Below are positions 25,924 to 34,954 of a stretch of 62,650 nt of DNA, piece by piece. The stretch comes from an uncultured Prevotella sp. (GTDB lineage Bacteria; Bacteroidota; Bacteroidia; Bacteroidales; Bacteroidaceae): positions 1 through 62,650 of the forward strand of contig CAMCLD010000003.1 in NCBI GenBank assembly GCA_945875635.1, given 5' to 3'. Each line of letters opens with the position of its first letter. Within the stretch, counting starts at the first letter, position 1. The notes under the pieces were generated by a model that worked only from the letters and a program-made list of their open reading frames with translations, was not told the origin of the DNA and did not search any database. The translations under genes were made by a program, and so were the position numbers.

Positions 25924-27273
25924 ATGATTAAGAAATATACTACCGAACTATCAGAACTACTGGCGAGCAAGCATAACCTGCAAAAGAAGGAAGCCAGAGA
26001 GTTTGTCACAGCCTTCATCGAGACCATAAACGAGGGACTAGAAAAAGACGGTGTGGTAAGAATCAAAGGCTTGGGGTATTTCAAAATCACCACCATAAAA
26101 CCAAGGAAAAGTGTCAACGTCAGCACTGGAGAAAGCGTGATAATTGAGAGTCATAAGAAAGTGACTTTCACTCCAGACCCAGCCATCAAGGAACTGGTTA
26201 ACAAACCTTTTTCCATATTTGACACCGTGACACTTAAAGAAGGTGTGGACTTTAATGATTTAACTGAAATCGACAAAGATGATAACATAGAGGACTTGGT
26301 CTTCACAGAGGAGGCTGAAGATGGAAGAGACCATGAACCCATCGAAAAAACTGAAGAGGGATTAGATTATGAAATCTCAGAATCAACTGAGAAGACAGAA
26401 GAGGAAATTGACAAAGAACCAAATGAACCTTATGAAAAGACAGAAGACCAAGAACAACCAGATGATAATGGAGAACTTGAAAACCAACCCTCTAATGAAA
26501 CCTTAGACAAAAATATTGAGGAAAATATTGAAGAGCCTGACAATACGCCAACTCCTGAAAATGAAGTTCCTCAGGAAGTGACAGAAGACAAAGTCAAACT
26601 GTCATCAACAGACTATCAAGAAGTGAATTCTTCATCCCATAGTATTTCTAATGATGATGATAATCCTACATCCAATAGGATTCCTAATGACGATGATGAT
26701 GATGTTTCTACGCTCAATAGTATCACTATAAATAATGACAACAAGGATGTGTCCGAGACTGAAAGTGAAACATTAGAAAACGATTCGCCCCTACTCTATT
26801 CAAACAACAAGAACATAACGACAGCAAGAGCATTGCTATATGTATTCTGTTCCATTCTGATACTTGCAATTGGCTTTGCTGCCGGATATATTATAGGAAG
26901 AGGCTACTTAGACCAATGGCTTCAACCATCGGCAAAGAAGCCAACAGAAAAAATCATCATGGTTTCAAAGCCTGACTCAACAATCAGCAAAAAAAGTATA
27001 GTACACAAAAACGACAGTAAGAAAATAGAAAAACCAACAGATAAAATTGGTTTCAACTACGAGCAAGCTAACAGTGACCCAAGAGTTATAGGTGGAGCAT
27101 ACAATATCATCGGTATTGATACCATATTAATATTAAAGGAGGGACAGACCATGAGAGGATACTGCAATGCGACTCTTGGCTCAGGGATGCTATGCTATTT
27201 CCAAGCAGTTAACAATGCCACAGAATTAAGTGCTGGCGACACCATGAAAGTTCCGAAAGTGAAAGTGAAATGA
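25924..27273 (+). CDS. Membrane-spanning HU-domain protein with periplasmic LysM-like tail
   Basis: A 449-residue protein of unusual build. Residues 1-95 are an HU/IHF-type DNA-binding domain (ELSELLASKHNLQKKEAREF, IKGLGYFKITTIKPRKSV, then VTFTPDPAIKELV). Residues 110-298 are a low-complexity acidic linker with degenerate EKTEE-type repeats and Asp runs. A single membrane helix lies at about 302-325 (ALLYVFCSILILAIGFAAGY). The exported tail ends with a degenerate LysM-like domain, about 398-446 (ILILKEGQTMRGYCNATLGS, then ATELSAGDTMKVPKV). With the HU part inside, the protein would link DNA to the inner membrane and perhaps peptidoglycan. That is inference from architecture; no such role is known to me. 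Confidence 0.85.
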   Translation: MIKKYTTELSELLASKHNLQKKEAREFVTAFIETINEGLEKDGVVRIKGLGYFKITTIKPRKSVNVSTGESVIIESHKKVTFTPDPAIKELVNKPFSIFDTVTLKEGVDFNDLTEIDKDDNIEDLVFTEEAEDGRDHEPIEKTEEGLDYEISESTEKTEEEIDKEPNEPYEKTEDQEQPDDNGELENQPSNETLDKNIEENIEEPDNTPTPENEVPQEVTEDKVKLSSTDYQEVNSSSHSISNDDDNPTSNRIPNDDDDDVSTLNSITINNDNKDVSETESETLENDSPLLYSNNKNITTARALLYVFCSILILAIGFAAGYIIGRGYLDQWLQPSAKKPTEKIIMVSKPDSTISKKSIVHKNDSKKIEKPTDKIGFNYEQANSDPRVIGGAYNIIGIDTILILKEGQTMRGYCNATLGSGMLCYFQAVNNATELSAGDTMKVPKVKVK

Positions 27274-27360
27274 TTCAAGTAGGTAAAGCAATACGTATTA
27301 GTATCATTTATTAATTGGCAAGATAATACGTAATAAATGGCAAAGTAATATATGATTCTA

Positions 27361-27408
27361 TTTAAGTTTCGCAAGTTACATGCTTGCGTGACCTAATTAA
27401 GTTAATAA
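27361..27408. repeat. Short copy of the AAGTTTCGCA dispersed repeat
   Basis: AAGTTTCGCAAGTTACATGC TTGCGTGACC resembles the left arm of the repeat at 10387. The rest of the 236-base gap holds only the rprX promoter. Confidence 0.5.
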
Positions 27409-27496
27409 CCAACACTTAATTTAAAGTATTTTGTTAATATTGGTAAATTTAGAAAAATCTTTTAACTTTTCTATGTTAACCGATTAATAAACCAAT

Positions 27497-27504
27497 TATC
27501 TTTG
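27497..27504 (+). promoter_or_regulatory. -7 element (TATCTTTG) directly before rprX
   Basis: TATCTTTG ends five bases before the ATG at 27510. Transcription would begin at or next to the start codon, suggesting a leaderless message. Confidence 0.6.
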
Positions 27505-27509
27505 CCAAC

Positions 27510-29057
27510 ATGAAAAAGAAAACGATTTGGACCATAGCAACAATAATGGGGCTTTCGTTCCTCGCTCTCCTATTCCTTCAGGTAAGCTACATTGAGGAGA
27601 TGGTGAGAATGAAAAAGGAACAATTTGACGAATCTGTCTATAGAGCCCTTTACCAGGCATCAAGGAACCTCGAGCTCAACGAGACCCTCAGATACCTGGA
27701 GAAGGATATAAACGCAAAGGAAAACAAGAAAGGCAAGGACATTAACGTTGACGATGGAATGATGGCCACACAAACCCATCAGGGTACAGCAGCAGACACC
27801 AACGGCAAGATGTATTCAACCTTCGAGCTTAAGGCGATGAAGACAAAACCATCGCTTACCCCCAAGGCAATGATACTGAAATCAGACAACGGCTCTATTT
27901 CACAAACAAAGAAGTCAATGCAGGAAATGGTCAGGAATAGGTATATCTATCAGAAATCCATGCTTGACGAAGTCGTTTACAACATACTATATTCAGCCTC
28001 TAACAAGCCACTGAAAGACCGTATCAACTTTAAGATGCTGGATCAGGACTTGAAAGCAGAGATGATGAATAATGGTATCAACATTCCTTATCATTTCACT
28101 GTTTCGACGCAGGATGGCAGAGAGGTATATAGATGTCCTGACTACTCTGACGAAGGAGAAGAAAACACATACGCCCAAGTTCTTTTCAGGAACGACCCAC
28201 AGACAAAGATGGGTGTGGTGAAGGTACATTTTCCAGATATGAACAGCTACATTTTCTCAAGCGTAAGGTTCATGGTTCCTTCCATAGCTTTCACACTCAT
28301 ATTGCTTGTAACGTTTATCTTCACCATTGTCATCATTTTCAGGCAAAAAAGATACTCTGAGATTAAGAACGACTTCATAAACAACATGACACATGAGCTA
28401 AAGACACCTATTGCAAGCATATCACTTGCAGCACAGATGCTCAACGACGACTCTGTAAAGAAGAGCGAAGCAATGCTCAAGCATCTTAGTGGCATTGTTA
28501 CAGACGAGTCAAAACGTCTGAGGTTCCTTGTTGAGAAAGTGCTGCAAATGTCTATGTTCGACAGGAAAAAAGCCGTGTTCAAGAAAAAGAAGCTCGACCT
28601 TAACGAAATGGTGGAGAATGTTGCAAACTCATTCACGCTCAGGGTAGAGCATACAGGTGGTAAGATATATACCTCCATCGAGGCTATAGACTCAGCCATG
28701 TATGTTGACGAGGTACATTTCCAGAATGTCATCAACAACCTGATAGACAACGCTGTTAAATATCGCAAGCAGGACAAGCCGCTGGATATATACCTTAGGA
28801 CATGGAACGACAACGAATTTCTGTACCTATCCATTAAGGACACAGGCATAGGTATCAAGAAGGAGAATCTGAAGAAAGTGTTCGAGAAGTTCTACAGAGT
28901 ACACACAGGCAACAGACATGACGTGAAGGGATTTGGATTAGGACTTGCATACGTGAAGAAAATAATAAACCTACACAACGGAGAAATTCACGTTGACAGC
29001 GAGTACGGAGTAGGCACTAAGTTTATAATCAAACTACCTGTGATAAAGGAGGACTGA
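27510..29057 (+). CDS. rprX: Sensor histidine kinase, RprX-like
   Basis: A 515-residue inner membrane kinase. Membrane helices lie at about 7-24 and 253-278 and enclose a sensor domain of about 225 residues. The phosphoacceptor is His295 in NNMTHELKTPIASISL. The ATP-binding domain shows NVINNLIDNAVKYRK (N box), DTGIGIKKENLKKVFEKFYR (G1/F) and GFGLGLAYVKKI (G2). The gene order, sizes and sequence match the RprX/RprY pair of Bacteroides. The response regulator follows after 57 bases. The signal sensed is not deducible. Confidence 0.9.
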   Translation: MKKKTIWTIATIMGLSFLALLFLQVSYIEEMVRMKKEQFDESVYRALYQASRNLELNETLRYLEKDINAKENKKGKDINVDDGMMATQTHQGTAADTNGKMYSTFELKAMKTKPSLTPKAMILKSDNGSISQTKKSMQEMVRNRYIYQKSMLDEVVYNILYSASNKPLKDRINFKMLDQDLKAEMMNNGINIPYHFTVSTQDGREVYRCPDYSDEGEENTYAQVLFRNDPQTKMGVVKVHFPDMNSYIFSSVRFMVPSIAFTLILLVTFIFTIVIIFRQKRYSEIKNDFINNMTHELKTPIASISLAAQMLNDDSVKKSEAMLKHLSGIVTDESKRLRFLVEKVLQMSMFDRKKAVFKKKKLDLNEMVENVANSFTLRVEHTGGKIYTSIEAIDSAMYVDEVHFQNVINNLIDNAVKYRKQDKPLDIYLRTWNDNEFLYLSIKDTGIGIKKENLKKVFEKFYRVHTGNRHDVKGFGLGLAYVKKIINLHNGEIHVDSEYGVGTKFIIKLPVIKED

Positions 29058-29114
29058 AACACAGGATGGAAAAATAAGACAATAAATTAAACAATAACCA
29101 AAAAAGTTACGACT

Positions 29115-29813
29115 ATGGAAGAGAAATTATCAATTCTGCTTTGCGAGGATGACGAAAACCTCGGAATGCTTCTTCGCGAATATCTACAGGCTAAAGGCTT
29201 TGCAGCTGAACTATGCCCAGACGGCGACATAGGTTACAGAACCTTCCTCAAAGGCAAGTTCGACATCTGTGTGCTTGACGTTATGATGCCGAAAAAAGAT
29301 GGTTTCACCCTTGCACAGGAAATACGTCAGGCTAACTCCGAGATACCTATCATATTCCTGACTGCCAAGCAACTCAAGGAGGACATTCTTGAGGGATTCA
29401 AGATTGGGGCCGATGACTATATCACCAAGCCTTTCTCTATGGAAGAGCTGGTAATGCGCATCGAGGCCATCTTGCGCAGGGTTAAAGGAAAGAAGAACAA
29501 GGAGTCAACACTCTACCATATTGGACGATTCACTTTCGACACCCAGAAACAGCTTCTGACAATTGGTGACAAGCAGACTAAACTCACTACTAAGGAGAAT
29601 GAACTTCTGGCACTTCTTTGCAGTCATGCCAACGAGATTTTGCAACGCGACTTTGCATTGAAGACAATATGGATTGACGACAATTATTTCAATGCACGTT
29701 CAATGGATGTTTACATCACAAAACTGCGTAAGCACCTGAGAGACGACGACCAGATTGAAATCATCAATATCCACGGAAAGGGCTACAAACTCATCACTCC
29801 TGAGGAGGAATAA
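29115..29813 (+). CDS. rprY: OmpR-family response regulator, RprY-like
   Basis: A 232-residue transcription regulator paired with the kinase just upstream. The receiver domain (1-120) has the acidic pair EDDE (11-14), phospho-acceptor Asp55 in CVLDVMMPK, the Thr in FLTAK and Lys in DDYITKPFSMEEL. The winged-helix DNA-binding domain (about 133-230) ends RSMDVYITKLRKHLRDDDQI and IINIHGKGYKLI, where the family recognition helix lies. I recognise the N-terminus as RprY-type (LLCEDDENLGMLLREYLQAK). Confidence 0.93.
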   Translation: MEEKLSILLCEDDENLGMLLREYLQAKGFAAELCPDGDIGYRTFLKGKFDICVLDVMMPKKDGFTLAQEIRQANSEIPIIFLTAKQLKEDILEGFKIGADDYITKPFSMEELVMRIEAILRRVKGKKNKESTLYHIGRFTFDTQKQLLTIGDKQTKLTTKENELLALLCSHANEILQRDFALKTIWIDDNYFNARSMDVYITKLRKHLRDDDQIEIINIHGKGYKLITPEEE

Positions 29814-29852
29814 TCCTTCCACATTTATTGCCGTTTCAAAATAAATACTAAT

Positions 29853-29959
29853 TCAAGTTTACTTTACCCTTCGGACAGTGACCGTTGGTTCTCATGTCTC
29901 CGACATGCTGTCAGGAGTTTCCTTGAGCAAAGAAAAAAACAAGTTTGTAACTTGTCAAC
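29853..29959. repeat. Dispersed intergenic hairpin repeat, copy 1
   Basis: Starts TCAAGTTTACTTTACCCTTC and shares CGGACAGTGACCGTTGGTT with the copy at 34955-35061. An inner hairpin ATGTC-TCC-GACAT sits inside an outer pair GACAG/CTGTC. It ends with AAGTTTGTAACTTG. Confidence 0.85.
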
Positions 29960-29974
29960 GGAAAAACAAAAGAC

Positions 29975-30020
29975 AATCCCCTTGCATTAGCCAACGCATG
30001 CACAAGGGGATTTCTCTTTT
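29975..30020 (+). terminator. Rho-independent terminator downstream of rprXY
   Basis: AATCCCCTTG (29975-29984) pairs with CAAGGGGATT (30003-30012) and is followed by TCTCTTTTTC. Confidence 0.8.
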
Positions 30021-30032
30021 TCAGAAGCATGG

Positions 30033-30158
30033 TCATCTCACCATAACTTTCTTTCCTTTTATTATATATATGCCTTTCGGCAGACCTTCAGTTGATGTAG
30101 TGCCGTGGCGGACAATCTGCCCGCTGATGTTGAACACATTCTTAGATGACTCATCCTT
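30033..30158 (-). pseudogene. Remnant of a T9SS-type sorting domain
   Basis: On the minus strand the frame reads DESSKNVFNISGQIVRHG, then LPKGIYIIKGKKVMVR and a stop. This is the ending of a type A sorting-domain protein (YNxxGQxV...LxxGIYIxxGKKVxV). It opens directly after an in-frame stop, and the AT-rich DNA upstream has no coding character. It seems to be the surviving 3' end of a lost secreted-protein gene. It lies between the rprXY terminator and the tRNA-Asp genes. Confidence 0.65.
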
Positions 30159-30281
30159 TCATTGTCTTTCTTTTTAGACCTCAAAATGTGTCAAGTTTTC
30201 TTAGTTCAAGTCAAACAGTCCTTTTAGACAAATAACCATTTTTCCCCAAAAAACTGTTTCAATTATCCTTAATTACAAAAA

Positions 30282-30320
30282 TCCTCCTGAAGCTTAGGAG
30301 CATCAGGAGGAAAATCTCAT
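30282..30320 (-). terminator. Terminator after the tRNA-Asp genes
   Basis: TCCTCCTGA (30282-30290) and TCAGGAGGA (30303-30311) form a stem. Read on the minus strand the stem is followed by TTTTTGTAATT, so it ends the tRNA transcript. Confidence 0.75.
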
Positions 30321-30350
30321 TAACAAACCATTTCATCTTATGGTTTAATG

Positions 30351-30424
30351 CGGTGTGTACGAGGCTCGAACTCGTGACCTCCTGCGTGACAGGCAGGCAT
30401 TCTAACCAACTGAACTAACACACC
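30351..30424 (-). tRNA. tRNA-Asp (anticodon GTC), copy 2
   Basis: Minus-strand cloverleaf with acceptor GGTGTGT/ACACACC, anticodon stem CCTGC/GCAGG around loop CTGTCAC (anticodon GTC), T arm ACGAG-TTCGAGC-CTCGT and discriminator G. Identical to the copy at 30461. Confidence 0.95.
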
Positions 30425-30460
30425 AATAATTAAAATAACCGCTTCTCTTATGAGATATTG

Positions 30461-30534
30461 CGGTGTGTACGAGGCTCGAACTCGTGACCTCCTGCGTGAC
30501 AGGCAGGCATTCTAACCAACTGAACTAACACACC
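30461..30534 (-). tRNA. tRNA-Asp (anticodon GTC), copy 1
   Basis: Identical in sequence to the gene at 30351-30424 and 36 bases upstream of it in transcription order. The pair is a recent or homogenised tandem duplication transcribed from the promoter at 30564-30594. Confidence 0.95.
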
Positions 30535-30563
30535 TTTTATGTCTCTCTTGACTTTTGCGGTTG

Positions 30564-30594
30564 CAAAGGTATAAATATTTTTTGTAACAGCCAA
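30564..30594 (-). promoter_or_regulatory. Promoter of the tRNA-Asp pair (TTG-N20-TACCTTTG)
   Basis: On the minus strand TTG (30592-30594) and TACCTTTG (30564-30571) are spaced by 20 bases. The first tRNA begins 29 bases downstream. Confidence 0.7.
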
Positions 30595-30599
30595 AACTA

Positions 30600-31118
30600 T
30601 CAATCATTTTTTTCTAAAAAATATTGCATCACCACAGCATCTCTCCATCCATCCTGAGAATAAAGCCAATGGCGCAGTGTTGTTCCGTCCTCAAAACCAG
30701 CATTACGGAGCAAGTTCAGACACTTGCAGTTTTGATTGTCAACAATGGCATATATCTGATGAAGCCCGAGTGTCCTACGAGCATATCCTATCATTTCCCT
30801 GACTGCCATTGAGGCATATCCTTTTGAGCGATGTTCCTTACTTATCACAATGCCAAGTTCCGCTCTTCTGTGCCGCGGGTCAAATTCCACAAAATCCACA
30901 ACACCAACAGCTTTTCTGTCATTGTCCTCAACTATGAGCCTTAGTTGCTTGTCTGTATATATGTCGCAAGTAGCATTTGCTATATAATCCTGCAATACAT
31001 ATCTGGAATATGGAACATTGGTAACACCTATGTCCCATACATCATTGTCGTTCTCAATTTTATAGAGAAAATCAAGGTCTTCCGGTTCCATTGCCCGCAG
31101 ATAAACTTTTTTTTCCAT
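30600..31118 (-). CDS. GNAT-family N-acetyltransferase
   Basis: A 172-residue acetyl-CoA-dependent transferase of the RimJ/RimL/SpeG-like group. It opens EKKVYLRAMEPEDLDFLYKI, and the acetyl-CoA loop is GIVISKEHRSKGYASMAV. The C-terminal half (LGLHQIYAIVDNQNCKCLNL, then AGFEDGTTLRHWLY) is typical. The frame is open 41 codons further upstream, but a minus-strand TAACTTTG at 31133-31140 fixes the start at 31118. SpeG-type enzymes acetylate polyamines and RimL-type ones acetylate protein N-termini; the substrate is not clear. Confidence 0.88.
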   Translation of the reverse strand: MEKKVYLRAMEPEDLDFLYKIENDNDVWDIGVTNVPYSRYVLQDYIANATCDIYTDKQLRLIVEDNDRKAVGVVDFVEFDPRHRRAELGIVISKEHRSKGYASMAVREMIGYARRTLGLHQIYAIVDNQNCKCLNLLRNAGFEDGTTLRHWLYSQDGWRDAVVMQYFLEKND

Positions 31119-31132
31119 ATTTCTCAAAATGG

Positions 31133-31140
31133 CAAAGTTA
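31133..31140 (-). promoter_or_regulatory. -7 element (TAACTTTG) of the acetyltransferase gene
   Basis: Lies 15 bases before the ATG at 31118 and inside the longer open frame, so it argues for the shorter protein. Confidence 0.65.
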
Positions 31141-31182
31141 TTTTTCATCCCATTTGTATTCCATTCCTTGTCCTGCTCTTCG

Positions 31183-32385
31183 TTATTGCATGACAGTAGT
31201 AATAATCTCGTCAGGTGTAATGACAATTCTCTCCTTAGCATTATAAGTTCCTATGGAAACCGTCTCTATAGGATTTGAGCTGAAAAAACCAAGGATTTCA
31301 CTATAGTTGTATGCCTCTATATCGTAAACGGCATACACGTGGACATTTCCTTCATAACCGAAATCATGTTGCCCAGCATGACATTTCATGTCGTCAACAC
31401 ACCTAATCTCCGCCTGCAGTCCTTTGCATTCAACAAGTTTTGAGCAACTCTCGAGATTCTCCTTCAAACAGAAAAAGACATACCTTGCATTCGTTACGAT
31501 TCCCTCTGGAACAAAGCCAAGTATCTTCCTTGTCCTTCTCCACGACATGGCAACGAGCGCAGTAAAAGCCTTGAAATATATTGCAGCCTTGACAGGAATA
31601 GTCAGACAGAGGCTGAGATGTCCATAATGTTTCCTGAAGAAGATAAGCATGGCATCATAGAAAACATGCACATATCTGAAAGACGACTTATGTGTGCTCT
31701 CACCCTTGTAATGGAGTATCTCACATGGTAAATACCAATTCTCGTAACCACCCTTCAATATTCTATACGACAGGTCTATATCCTCTCCATACATAAAGAA
31801 ATCCTCATCGAGCAGTCCCACTCTGTCAAGTGCACTCTTCCTGACCATACAATACGCTCCACTCACTACTTCTATCTGTACAGCCTCGTCACAAGGCAGA
31901 TATCCCATATAATATTTTCCAAGCCGACGGCTTTTGGGAAATCGTGAGCAAAGTCCAATCATCTTGTAGAATGCTGTCATTGGTGTCGGGAAACCGCGTC
32001 TTGACTCTTTTGCCATTTCACCATCAGCCTTAAGCATCTTAACTCCTACGCTTCCCGCTGATGGATGACTGTCAAGGAACGAGAGACATTCCTTTATTGT
32101 ATTCTCACCAACTATTGTATCAGGATTAAGGAGGAGAATATACTCTCCCTTACTCTGTCGTATGGCAACATTATTTGCCTTGGCAAACCCCAGATTGTGA
32201 TTTGAGGCAACAAACCTTACCTCAGGATATTTGGAACATAGATACTCAACCGACCCGTCGTGCGAGTGATTGTCAACAACTATCACCTCATGCTCAATAT
32301 CCTTGACACTCCTCAACAGCGAGTCAAGACATTGAGCAAGATAATACTTTACATTATAGTTTACGATTACGACGCTTAATTTCAC
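31183..32385 (-). CDS. Family 2 glycosyltransferase
   Basis: A 400-residue GT-A enzyme: KLSVVIVNYNVKYYLAQCLD at the start, VVDNHSHDGSVEYL, NLGFAKANNVAIRQSKGEYILLLNPDT-type nucleotide-sugar site with the DxD-like NPD, and the acceptor region EDIDLSYRILKGGYENWYLP. This is the pattern of rhamnosyltransferase-like WcaA proteins. Weakly hydrophobic segments near 250-290 may bind the membrane. The last 90 residues form an extra domain I do not recognise. It follows the small membrane protein by only 3 bases, so the two may act together on envelope glycans. Confidence 0.9.
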   Translation of the reverse strand: MKLSVVIVNYNVKYYLAQCLDSLLRSVKDIEHEVIVVDNHSHDGSVEYLCSKYPEVRFVASNHNLGFAKANNVAIRQSKGEYILLLNPDTIVGENTIKECLSFLDSHPSAGSVGVKMLKADGEMAKESRRGFPTPMTAFYKMIGLCSRFPKSRRLGKYYMGYLPCDEAVQIEVVSGAYCMVRKSALDRVGLLDEDFFMYGEDIDLSYRILKGGYENWYLPCEILHYKGESTHKSSFRYVHVFYDAMLIFFRKHYGHLSLCLTIPVKAAIYFKAFTALVAMSWRRTRKILGFVPEGIVTNARYVFFCLKENLESCSKLVECKGLQAEIRCVDDMKCHAGQHDFGYEGNVHVYAVYDIEAYNYSEILGFFSSNPIETVSIGTYNAKERIVITPDEIITTVMQ

Positions 32386-32388
32386 AAC

Positions 32389-32832
32389 CTATTGCTTGTT
32401 TGTTTCCGATTCATACCTTGCCTCCGAGGGATAAACAAGGAACATACATATAAAATATATGACAGCCATGTATCCAAAAGTCGGATTATTCCCGAAGGCA
32501 TAATAAAACACAAGGTTTAATATCATTGGCAATGCCAAAACCAACATACGCAAGTTTGCAAACAAGTCATATCTTGTGTTTATCCGAACGGAGTCAGATG
32601 TAATCCATTTCCGAAGTACACTCATCTTTACCATAAATAGAGCTATGGGAATGGTTATAAGCATTATAAGCTCCATCACTACGGCAGAAATGTATTCCAT
32701 ACGCTCATATCCTGCAAGTATGGAGATGTCCAACAAGTCTGTCTCACACAGGACAAGCAACATCATTGCAATAGCAAGATAAGCCCAGAATACTTTCCGC
32801 AATTTTGAACTTGCCAAACTCTTGTCATTCAT
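32389..32832 (-). CDS. Small four-helix membrane protein, unknown function
   Basis: A 147-residue hydrophobic protein with four likely membrane helices: YLAIAMMLLVLCETDLL, VVMELIMLITIPIALFM, LRMLVLALPMILNLVFYYA and YMAVIYFICMFLVYPSE. No catalytic motif is visible. It lies between recR (45 bases) and the glycosyltransferase (3 bases) on the same strand. Probably conserved in relatives, but I do not recognise the family. Confidence 0.8.
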   Translation of the reverse strand: MNDKSLASSKLRKVFWAYLAIAMMLLVLCETDLLDISILAGYERMEYISAVVMELIMLITIPIALFMVKMSVLRKWITSDSVRINTRYDLFANLRMLVLALPMILNLVFYYAFGNNPTFGYMAVIYFICMFLVYPSEARYESETNKQ

Positions 32833-32877
32833 AATTATATTGTCATTAAAAATAAACGAAATACTTTGCCCTACTTC

Positions 32878-33486
32878 TCAAGCCTTCATCGGAGTGCGGT
32901 TCAGAATACTCCTTCCAAGCGTTATCTCATCGGTATATTCCAATTCATTTCCCACGGAGATGCCTTTGGATATTACACTTAATTTGACATCAACCGATGC
33001 AAGCTTGCGTGAGATGTAGAAGCTTGTAGTGTCACCCTCCATAGTGCTTGCAAGAGCTAAAATAACCTCATCCACTCCTTCTGCCACTCTCTCCATGAGG
33101 GCATCAATACTCAAATCAGAGGGTCCCACTCCATCCATTGGAGAGATGACACCCCCCAGCACGTGATAGAGACCATTATACTGCTGTGTATTCTCTATTG
33201 CCATCACATCCTGTATATCCTCAACGACACAGATGACCGAGCGGTCGCGCTTGCTGTCGGAACAAATAGAGCACACATCAGTGTCACTGATATTATTGCA
33301 GACCTTGCATCTTTTTATCTCATGACGAGCACGGCTCACAGCATTGGCAAATGCATCAACACTTTCCTCATTCTGTCTGAGCAGATGGAGCATGAGACGC
33401 AAAGCTGTCTTCCTTCCGATACCGGGCAGTCTGGAAAACTCATCAACAGCTCTTTCAAGGAGTTGAGAAGGAAACTGAGTCTGCAT
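32878..33486 (-). CDS. recR: Recombination mediator protein RecR
   Basis: RecR forms a ring clamp that works with RecO and RecF to load RecA at gaps. The N-terminal helix-hairpin-helix is [17 protein letters not shown]. The zinc finger has Cys60, Cys63, Cys72 and Cys75 (RCKVCNN, VCSICSD). The Toprim domain follows with [12 protein letters not shown] and [16 protein letters not shown]. 202 aa is normal. It begins one base after the stop of the CstA gene. Confidence 0.97.
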   Translation of the reverse strand: MQTQFPSQLLERAVDEFSRLPGIGRKTALRLMLHLLRQNEESVDAFANAVSRARHEIKRCKVCNNISDTDVCSICSDSKRDRSVICVVEDIQDVMAIENTQQYNGLYHVLGGVISPMDGVGPSDLSIDALMERVAEGVDEVILALASTMEGDTTSFYISRKLASVDVKLSVISKGISVGNELEYTDEITLGRSILNRTPMKA

Positions 33487-33487
33487 A

Positions 33488-34936
33488 TTATCCCTTATAT
33501 CTTATTTTCCAAGAAAAGAACCACACCATGACCATCAGTGTTACGGCACATCCCATTGCATACCCCACATAGCCTTCAAGCCCAAGAGCCTGTTTGGACA
33601 CGAAAACAAACGTAGAACAAACGGCTGTCATGAACACAGCTGGAATGAGAACTGCGATGTAAGGCTTACCCTCTTTTGCCATCCAAACAGTGATGGTCCA
33701 CAGAGTGATTACAGCAAGTGTCTGGTTAGCCCATCCAAAATACTGCCACACCACATTGAAGCCATCGGGATTCTCTATCTGCCATAGCAAGAAAGCAAGA
33801 GATACAAGAAAAAGAGGGATGCATATCAGCAACCTACGACTCATTTTCTTCTGTTCAAGACCAAGGAAGTCGGCTATTATCAGCCTCGCTCCCCTGAAAG
33901 CCGTGTCACCACTTGTAATAGGTGCTGCCACCACTCCCAACAAGGCAAGGATTCCACCTACAATGCCAAGCCAGTCATTGCATATTATATTAACGACAGC
34001 AGGAGCAGAGGTATGTAGTCCCTCCTCTACTCCAGCAAGTGTAGAATAGCCTGGTACCGGGTCGTTATAAAAGAAATACATCGATACAGTAGCCCATATA
34101 AGTGCCACAATACCCTCCGTAATCATAGCTCCATAGAATATTGGGCGACCTTGATGCTCATTCACCACACATCTTGCCATAAGGGGACTCTGAGTGGCAT
34201 GGAAACCACTTACCGCCCCACATGCCACAGTTATGAACAGACATGGAAATATGTTGTCTGTCATACCCAGTTTCTCCGCACCCATATTTCCGATACCATC
34301 CCACAGTTCAGGCAGGTTTGGCATCTTAATGAAAAGACACACCATCAAGGCAAGTGCCATGAATAGAAGCGAGAATGCGAAAAGAGGATATATTCTGCCT
34401 ATTATCTTATCAACGGGAAGGAGAGTGGCAAGGACATAATACAGAAAAATCGCCATTACCCAGAACGCCGACGTTCCCCACATGGTCTTCAGTATCTCTG
34501 CAGGACTATATACAAAAACAGAACCTACAAGAATGAGAAGAAGTACCGAGAAAACAAGCATTACTCTCTTCGCATTGATGCCAAGGTATTTTCCTACTAT
34601 TTCCGGAAGCCCAACGCCTCCATTGCGCATGGACAGCATACCGCTCAGGTAATCGTGGACAGCACCGGCGAAAATACACCCCAACACTATCCACAGATAT
34701 GCCGAAGGACCAAACTTGGCGCCCATGATGGCACCAAAGATAGGACCTGTGCCAGCTATATTAAGAAACTGTATCATGAACACTTTCCATTCCGGCAATA
34801 CGACATAGTCCATTCCGTCAGCCTTTCCTACTGCCGGAGTAATCCTGTTGTCAGGAGACACTATCCTTTCAACCACACGTCCATACAGGAAATATCCCAG
34901 GACAAGTGCCACTAGTGAAATACTGAATGTTATCAT
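33488..34936 (-). CDS. cstA: CstA-family carbon starvation/peptide transporter
   Basis: A 482-residue membrane protein with at least 12 helices. CstA proteins take up peptides or pyruvate under carbon limitation. Family patterns include [57 protein letters not shown] and [16 protein letters not shown]. The length fits the shorter form, without the long C-terminal part of E. coli CstA. It heads a minus-strand series with recR, the small membrane protein and the glycosyltransferase. A TACCTTTG at 35126-35133 would give a leader of about 180 bases that contains a dispersed repeat. Confidence 0.92.
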   Translation of the reverse strand: MITFSISLVALVLGYFLYGRVVERIVSPDNRITPAVGKADGMDYVVLPEWKVFMIQFLNIAGTGPIFGAIMGAKFGPSAYLWIVLGCIFAGAVHDYLSGMLSMRNGGVGLPEIVGKYLGINAKRVMLVFSVLLLILVGSVFVYSPAEILKTMWGTSAFWVMAIFLYYVLATLLPVDKIIGRIYPLFAFSLLFMALALMVCLFIKMPNLPELWDGIGNMGAEKLGMTDNIFPCLFITVACGAVSGFHATQSPLMARCVVNEHQGRPIFYGAMITEGIVALIWATVSMYFFYNDPVPGYSTLAGVEEGLHTSAPAVVNIICNDWLGIVGGILALLGVVAAPITSGDTAFRGARLIIADFLGLEQKKMSRRLLICIPLFLVSLAFLLWQIENPDGFNVVWQYFGWANQTLAVITLWTITVWMAKEGKPYIAVLIPAVFMTAVCSTFVFVSKQALGLEGYVGYAMGCAVTLMVMVWFFSWKIRYKG

Positions 34937-34954
34937 TCTACTATCATATATTTA

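Noticed and set aside
29878..30177. Plus-strand frame of 99 codons after rprY
   Set aside because: It reads through the dispersed repeat and the terminator; the coding signal there is on the minus strand (sorting-domain remnant).
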